Source: Anas platyrhynchos
Lineage: Eukaryota > Chordata > Aves > Anseriformes > Anatidae
Direction of reading: 5' to 3'
Length of the DNA: 64,000 nucleotides
Assembly (NCBI RefSeq): GCF_047663525.1
Contig: NC_092593.1
Coordinates: 20,618,001-20,682,000, forward strand
Below are positions 58,101-64,000 of this stretch, one piece after another; the stretch's first letter is position 1; each line of letters starts with the position of its first letter. The notes under the pieces are model-generated. The model was not told where the DNA came from, searched no databases, and worked only from the letters and a program-made list of their open reading frames with translations. The translations under genes were made by a program, and so were the position numbers.

Positions 58101-61100
58101 ATTGATGCAAAGAAACAAACACAAAGTTAAGGAGAGATTGAAAGTAGGGGAGAGGAGAGTAGGTTTGGACAGGTGGAATGAATTGAAGGAGGAGGACACA
58201 ATAATATTTTTCTCTAAACACATACCTTCATGTGCAGGGTCTGACACAGATAGCCAGTCCCATAAACCGTTCAGCATAGTTAAAAATGAAGGATTTATTT
58301 CCCTCATAAAACTGGGAAGTACTGTGTTGCTGCTTGCCGTCAGCTTTTGTGAGATGCATGACATGCTGGTATTTTACTTGATGCGCATCTGTGCGTGCAC
58401 GTCAGTCTAACCCATTTTGACTAACCCATTTCAGTGAAAAGGAGCTAGGTTATATTAAGCAGCATTATTGCTAGATCCTTGCTAGCACAAGTAATTTTGA
58501 CTGAAAACAAAAACAACACAGGATGCATTTTTTAGCATATCAACTAATATGGGTGACAATCTCTGTGAGAGGAATGCTTGAGAACAGCGTGTGACAGTTC
58601 TTTCAATTGACAAAGCTCATTCTGAAAGGTAACAGCTGTCTGCAGCCTGGCTGTGAGCTGGCCAACTTTATCCTACAAATATTTGAACAAAATAATTATG
58701 CTATTGCAGGTGTGAAGAGAGTGAACCCTGACAGCCGCAGCTGGTGATGCACTGGCTGTAGGTACAGCTGTTCCAGCGAAACTAAATCGTTGGTGTATTA
58801 TTTTTTTTTTTGTTTCTGGAAATGGAATTACAGTTCAGCTTAGCGTGCATTTTGTGTTTATGGACAAACAGACCAGTTTAGGTGTGCTGAAGTTGGTTGT
58901 TCTTGGTTATTTTTTGATGTTGTTTTTAATTACTCTAAGAGGCTCCTCTAGCAGGAGGTGGTTGAAAATGCTGAATGGCTTGAACGTTTAATAGTAGTAC
59001 TTGGGTTGTTTTATTGTCCTTTCTTACAGAGTTTTGGAAGGAAGAAGTGAGCTGACTTTTCAAGCTTGCCCTTCAGTGTAGCGTATTTGCATATGTAGGT
59101 ATAGCGGGTGCCTTTTGGTTGACTAAATCATGTTCCCTTCAGATTCTATCAAGTCTCATAAGTTAAGGGTATCCTATGTTTTAGTTGAAAATAAACTTAA
59201 GGGGAAAAATACGCAAGTTGTGTAAGCCCTGTTGTTGCTAGATGTGTAGGTAGCATTGAGCATTACTTGCAGTTTGCTCCATTTTTATTTTTATTATTCT
59301 CAAATTGCTATTCTTCATTCTTTAACATGCATCCCCATGTGCTTGCTTTTAATGCAGGCAAATTTGAAGTAATCAGCATGTATAGGACTGTGTTTGGTAT
59401 GAAATAAGACATGGGTAAAAATAATAGTTCATGGATAATTTGTAAGTTCCCCTGTAACACTTCAGGAGAAGGGCTGTCTGAAGTGCTGGCTGTACAAAGG
59501 GTACTGAAGTATGTTGGTGAGCAAATGCTCCTTTGGCTTGTAGGTGGCTAGGGTAAATGTCACTGATATCTTAGCCTGGCTTATGAAGAATGTGATAAAG
59601 TTTATCCAGTGTGTTTTTTTTGTCATCTCTCTCCTGTGTGTACATCTAGCTTTCTTCATACCTCAGCCTTTCCAGTAAGTTTTTGTTTTCCAAATGGTTT
59701 TAAAAATGAGACAGCCCTGTGTAATTTAGAGAAGTCAATAGCTGCATACAAAAAAAGCTGTCAGTGTTTTCCCCGAGAGAGGCATTTGCAATATCTTCTC
59801 AGGAGGAGGTGTATTTACTTGGCCTGATGTTTGTTAACATAATTGCTATTATGAACCAAATGCAGCCAGTGTTCATTTTGGGGGGATGCTGTTGGAGCAT
59901 TTGGGGAAAGTGTGGGGCCCTCTGGAGATCATGGGAGAAGCCGTGTTGGAAGGTGCAAGCAGCCTGGAGACAGTGTGGGCAGTGGGGGTCTGGAACATCC
60001 CAACCTTCACTTGTTCTGCTGTTCACAGTACGTAGAGAAACAGCAAACTGAGCAGGAGTTGGTGAGTGGGGATGCAGGTAGAAATCTCTTTTCTGTCCTT
60101 CCCTCTTCCATCCTTTCCTTTACAGAACCTAATTACAAATTGACTGAGGTAAAATACGTGTCAACGTACCATAAAGGCATGTATTTTACAGTTCAGCTTT
60201 AGTTGTTACCAGTGTTATCAATTATAATTACAGTGCATATTAAAATAGCTTGCATTTATGTTGGCTAAAATACTGTATATAAATGTACATGCGTACCTCC
60301 TCATTTCTCAAGCAAATCACCTGTAAAGCAAGTTTGAACCCCTCCTTGCTCAAGCGCTGAAGGCATACATGCTTAAAGTTCAAGTACAGTTGTCTCACTG
60401 TTGGTCCTTACATGTCTGAGATCATTTAAAACTATCAGCTTTATTATCAAACAACAAATAGGATAGCATTTCTTCTGAGAGGCATCTTAGAAGAATCCCC
60501 CTCTCGTCTCCCCCATGAGGCTGTACAGCCCCTTCTGCTGTTGCCACTGTGCGAGTTGGTGGCTGGCCTGGCTGGTGCCTGTCGGAAGGGAAGGCAGTGT
60601 GTGTCTCCTCGTGCCTCTCTTATCTCTCCCTTCCCTAGCCTGTGTTGCTGCTTCTCTCTTGCTTCCCAGGAGTTCGTGCAGCTGCGTGATGGTCAGCGAT
60701 CTGCTGACCCGACAGCCTCCAACTTCTCAGTGATGTGCACTTTTTTTTTTGATTTCTCTGCCTGGCTACAGAACTTGCTGTTTCTCCTCTGTCAGTACAA
60801 CAGTTGAGAGAGAGGAACAAGCCGGATGAGGCAGGGTTGCTGCTGCTTTGGTTAAATCTCTGGCTTCTGTGAACTAATGCGTTTGTTACAAAGCCAAGCA
60901 GGTATGTGCATGGCTGCAGAGTCTGGCCATGATACTGTTCACACGAATGATCAATTGTTGAGTGGTATTTCATTTAAATCTGGCCTGCATTGTTCTTGTG
61001 ATTTTTCACTGTGCAATCTTGGTAAGATGTTAGGAGTGATGCTGAGCACAAGGAGAGGGAAAATGGGCTAACATGGTTCCAGTAGGTTTTGATTTCTTGT

Positions 61101-62927
61101 AGCCTCCTGATGTAGATACTCTGGGAGTGACAGATGGCAACAAATGAATTTTTGAGGCTGTTCTGTGGCACAGCTACAGAGCTCTAGAAGAGATGTGTGC
61201 AGTATGTCAATTCAATTTGAGTAGTGTTTTCTGGCAATAAAATTTCATGTAGCAGTAATTGTGGAACAGTTACATCTTTTTTTGTTGTTGTTAATGTAGG
61301 ATGGTTTGGATGCTAGTTGGAGCAGCTGCTAACACAGCAGTGACAGGAATCCCAGAAATATGCCTAAGAAAAAGAATGTTTAATCCCAACATGACAACAT
61401 GTTAGTGATTTGTCAAGTTTTAATCATCAAACGTTGTCTTGGACTCTTTGACCAGTCACTTTATTTGTGGCAAAAATTTCGGTTACTTCTGAAAGTGCGC
61501 ATACTTGACTGGCAAAATTATTAGGAGGACCTCAATGAAAATCCTTTAATGGTACATCACTTCCTTCCTTCCATTCCCAGTGCAGCGTACAACACCAGGA
61601 GCAGCCTGTCACCTCCATGGGCAGGAGGTCTGGCACCTTGCCTCACGTCTGTGCTTACTGCTGAGGCATTTCTCCTCTGAAGGATGGGCAGTAAGCAGGC
61701 TGTGGGTGGTACTGGCCACAGCGGTGTTCCACAGCCATAGCTTGTATGAACACCTGTAATTTGATGTTGAAGAAACCTTAGTGTTTAAGTAGCAGAGGGT
61801 GTGAGTATTTATTGTGCAGAATCTTGTTTTTGTTGGGTGTGCATCTAGTGGGCTCAATGTGTCTGTCAGCTTTTCAGAGCTGTCTAGTTGCCTCACCTTG
61901 CATCCAGTCAGGCTTCGGAATGTGTCCAATGGATTATTCCTGTGAGTGTTTCTTCTTATGTGGAAGAGCTGGCTATTGGTGTGGCTGCTCCAGTTTGCAG
62001 CCCTGCTTATGGCACGGTGCCATGGCTGCTGAGTGTGGCCCACAGCAGTGCTGCTTGTGGCATGTGTGGCTGCTGCGGGTGCCGGAGGGGCAGCAGGCTG
62101 TCTGGGGATTTTTTGTGAACGCGCAGTGAAAGCAGGTGGACACGTGTGTCAGCAAGGACAGGAGTGAAGGGAAAGTAGGAGACCATCAGCAGGACTGCGT
62201 TCATTTGACCCTCTCACAGAGCAATGGCACTTGAGGAAGTTGGGCGTCCTGTGCTGTCTGCTTTCCTGTGCTCCAAAACATTACGAGCAGTATGTACTTT
62301 CTTGAGCAGCTGTAGTTCATGGTCCCAGGTGTAATAATAGAAAAATTCTTCAGGAGAACGGGCCCTACCTGAGGCTCGCACCCATGGCCAGAGGGGTGAG
62401 CAGCCTTCTCAGCCACTGACACCGAACCTGACAGACTGCAGAAATCAATCTGGTTAAACATTTTGAAACACAGTTGTAGAAAGTTGTTTGAGTGTGCTTT
62501 CTGGTCTCAAAGCTGACTTTACTTTCTTTTCCTCTGATACTTACTTTACCTTGAAGATCCAAGCATTCTAGGAGTTGAAAATTTTAGGTGATTACCTAGA
62601 AAGCAAGAAGACTTAAAGCTTTTTTTATCCCCTATACAATACAATATCTTCTTGTATTTTCTCATCTGAAGTATGTTACTGAAATTTAAATTCAATACTG
62701 TTGCAACAAACCCAAATGAAATGACTCATTTGGGTCTACAAAATACAAAAATAGCCTAAAATGCATAGCGCTTCCTTAATCCTTTTAACTACTGGTTTGC
62801 TAGCTGTTTCTAAGGTTTTCTTTTATCTTCTCGGCAGTTTTTATTGTCTTCATAAAATCTTTGACATTGAATTATTCGGTTTCACTATGGGAAAAGATAA
62901 ACTCAATTTTATTTGTATTATTTACAG
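55141..62927 (+). other. PPIG: PPIG intron 1 / 5' UTR region
   Basis: About 7.8 kb without supported coding sequence, with a TTTA microsatellite at 55536-55559. A possible extra 5' UTR exon follows the TTTTCCTCTTAG acceptor near 55975, but no evidence decides this. The short open frames around 58.1, 60.6 and 61.8 kb show no known domains. Confidence 0.5.
55536..55559 (+). repeat. TTTA microsatellite
   Basis: About six tandem TTTA units in PPIG intron 1. Confidence 0.9.
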
Positions 62928-62946
62928 TATTTAAATTTTTGAAGCC

Positions 62947-63187
62947 ATGGGAGTGAAGGTCCAGAGACCTCGTTGCTTTTTTGACATAGCCATCAACAAT
63001 GTACCTGGTAAGAAAATGAAAAAAAAAATCAATAAGATACTGTTCTTAAATATTTTATAGGAATATCATAAATGCCAGTCAACTTCATAACAAATATGGC
63101 TTTTTTTTCCAGCTGGAAGAGTGGTCTTTGAACTGTTTTCAGATGTGTGTCCAAAGACATGTGAGAATTTTCGCTGCCTTTGCACAG
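62947..63187 (+). CDS. PPIG: Peptidyl-prolyl cis-trans isomerase G, N-terminus (partial)
   Basis: Nuclear-speckle SR-cyclophilin linked to pre-mRNA splicing and the RNA polymerase II C-terminal domain. Two coding exons are in the window: 62947-63007 and 63113-63187, leaving in phase 1. They encode 45 residues starting [18 protein letters not shown] and reaching ENFRCLCTG, the first strands and helix of the cyclophilin fold. The catalytic Arg and the long RS-rich tail lie beyond the window. The start codon has G at -3 and +4, and its exon begins at an acceptor ending at 62927 (ATTTACAG). PPIG rather than another cyclophilin is indicated by the [12 protein letters not shown] start and by synteny next to FASTKD1. 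Confidence 0.93.
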
Positions 63188-64000
63188 GTTTGTATATTTT
63201 TAAAATGTATTTATAGCTTCTGATGTAATACCATGTTTGACATCTGTTACTTTTTCCTGACATTTTCTTACGTATAAACTAAGTGTGAGTACTGAGTTCT
63301 TGGTATCTCTGGAGGTTTAGCAAATGGCTCATACACATCTGATGCAGACACCAAGTGGTGGTAGTTCTTTGGCTTAGGATGTTGCAGAAGGCATGTACTT
63401 CAACTTCAAATGATGATATAATAAGTTGACTTTCTTGTACTAGCATGGTGGTTACTGCTCATGTTGTGTATCATCTAAAGGCAGCCAATAAGTCAAGCAT
63501 GCAGGCTTGCTTTTCATTCTTATGATACCTGGAGATATTTGAAAGGTGTTGCTGGTATTCATCAGCATTTTTGCTTTTGCTGTAACTTACTTGTAGATGG
63601 AGAGTGGTGATTTCCATTCCTAGTGAAATTCAGGTTATTTATTGAACAAGTACTTAGAAGACTCTCTCCAAGAAGCATTTCCAAGTAGAGTTATTTCCCA
63701 GTGCGATACCTGCTTTTGTTGAAAATGCTGACAGCTTAGCAAAACTTACACGTTATCACAAGAATGATTCTGTGAATACATAAATCTGTGTTCTGTGTCT
63801 TCAGCATTTCCTGCTTTATTTCTTTCCAGCTCTGTTGTTTGTCAGGTCAAGATTTGTAGCTGTTAATACCAAATCAGTCAAGAGTACTAATACAATCTGA
63901 ATCAGGTGTGGGTGCATAATTGCATTCATGTTAAGTTAGCTAGAACAGTTTGCAGTCAGCGTGAATGCTGCACTATGAATGTAGGCATTATCTGATTTAG
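63188..64000 (+). other. PPIG: PPIG intron 3, running off the window
   Basis: No further cyclophilin exon (EKGTGK... region) is seen before the window ends. No other feature is recognised. Confidence 0.7.

Noticed and set aside
61560-62450. GC-richer stretch in PPIG intron with open frames up to 144 codons
   Set aside because: No domain, start context or splice structure; no recognisable retroelement sequence by eye.

Overview
This is vertebrate nuclear DNA, most likely from a bird. The genes are split into short exons by GT-AG introns (one GC-AG), two GC-rich promoter islands stand out in an otherwise AT-rich sequence, and the 3' tail of a CR1 retrotransposon is present near 29.9 kb. All five genes have compact introns. 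Gene order BBS5, KLHL41, FASTKD1, PPIG matches human chromosome 2q31. I cannot name the species. Exon borders were set by hand from splice signals, reading-frame continuity and remembered protein families, not by alignment.

Layout: (1) 1-10.9 kb, + strand: 3' half of a type XXVIII-like collagen gene (triple helix, VWA domain, acidic linker, Kunitz domain). (2) 11.5-21.5 kb, +: complete BBS5, 12 coding exons, 342 aa, with a CpG-island promoter. (3) 23.8-32 kb, +: complete KLHL41, 6 coding exons, 606 aa, with a muscle-type promoter (MEF2 site plus E-boxes). (4) 34.6-about 52 kb, - strand: complete FASTKD1 coding region, 14 coding exons, about 862 aa, tail-to-tail with KLHL41. (5) 54.4-64 kb, +: 5' end of PPIG, head-to-head with FASTKD1, with a noncoding first exon, an 8.4 kb intron and the first two coding exons; the rest lies outside the window.

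The genes do not form a pathway. They serve extracellular matrix (collagen), cilia (BBS5), sarcomere/CUL3 ubiquitination (KLHL41), mitochondrial RNA (FASTKD1) and nuclear-speckle splicing (PPIG). I found no CRISPR array, operon, viral gene, tRNA or rRNA. The observations most worth following are the collagen gene beside BBS5 with its repeated 23-residue imperfect module, an unexplained coding-like segment with its own poly(A) signal inside BBS5, the GC-AG intron and shifted start codon of FASTKD1, and the compact MEF2/E-box promoter of KLHL41. Nothing amounts to a clearly new biological system.
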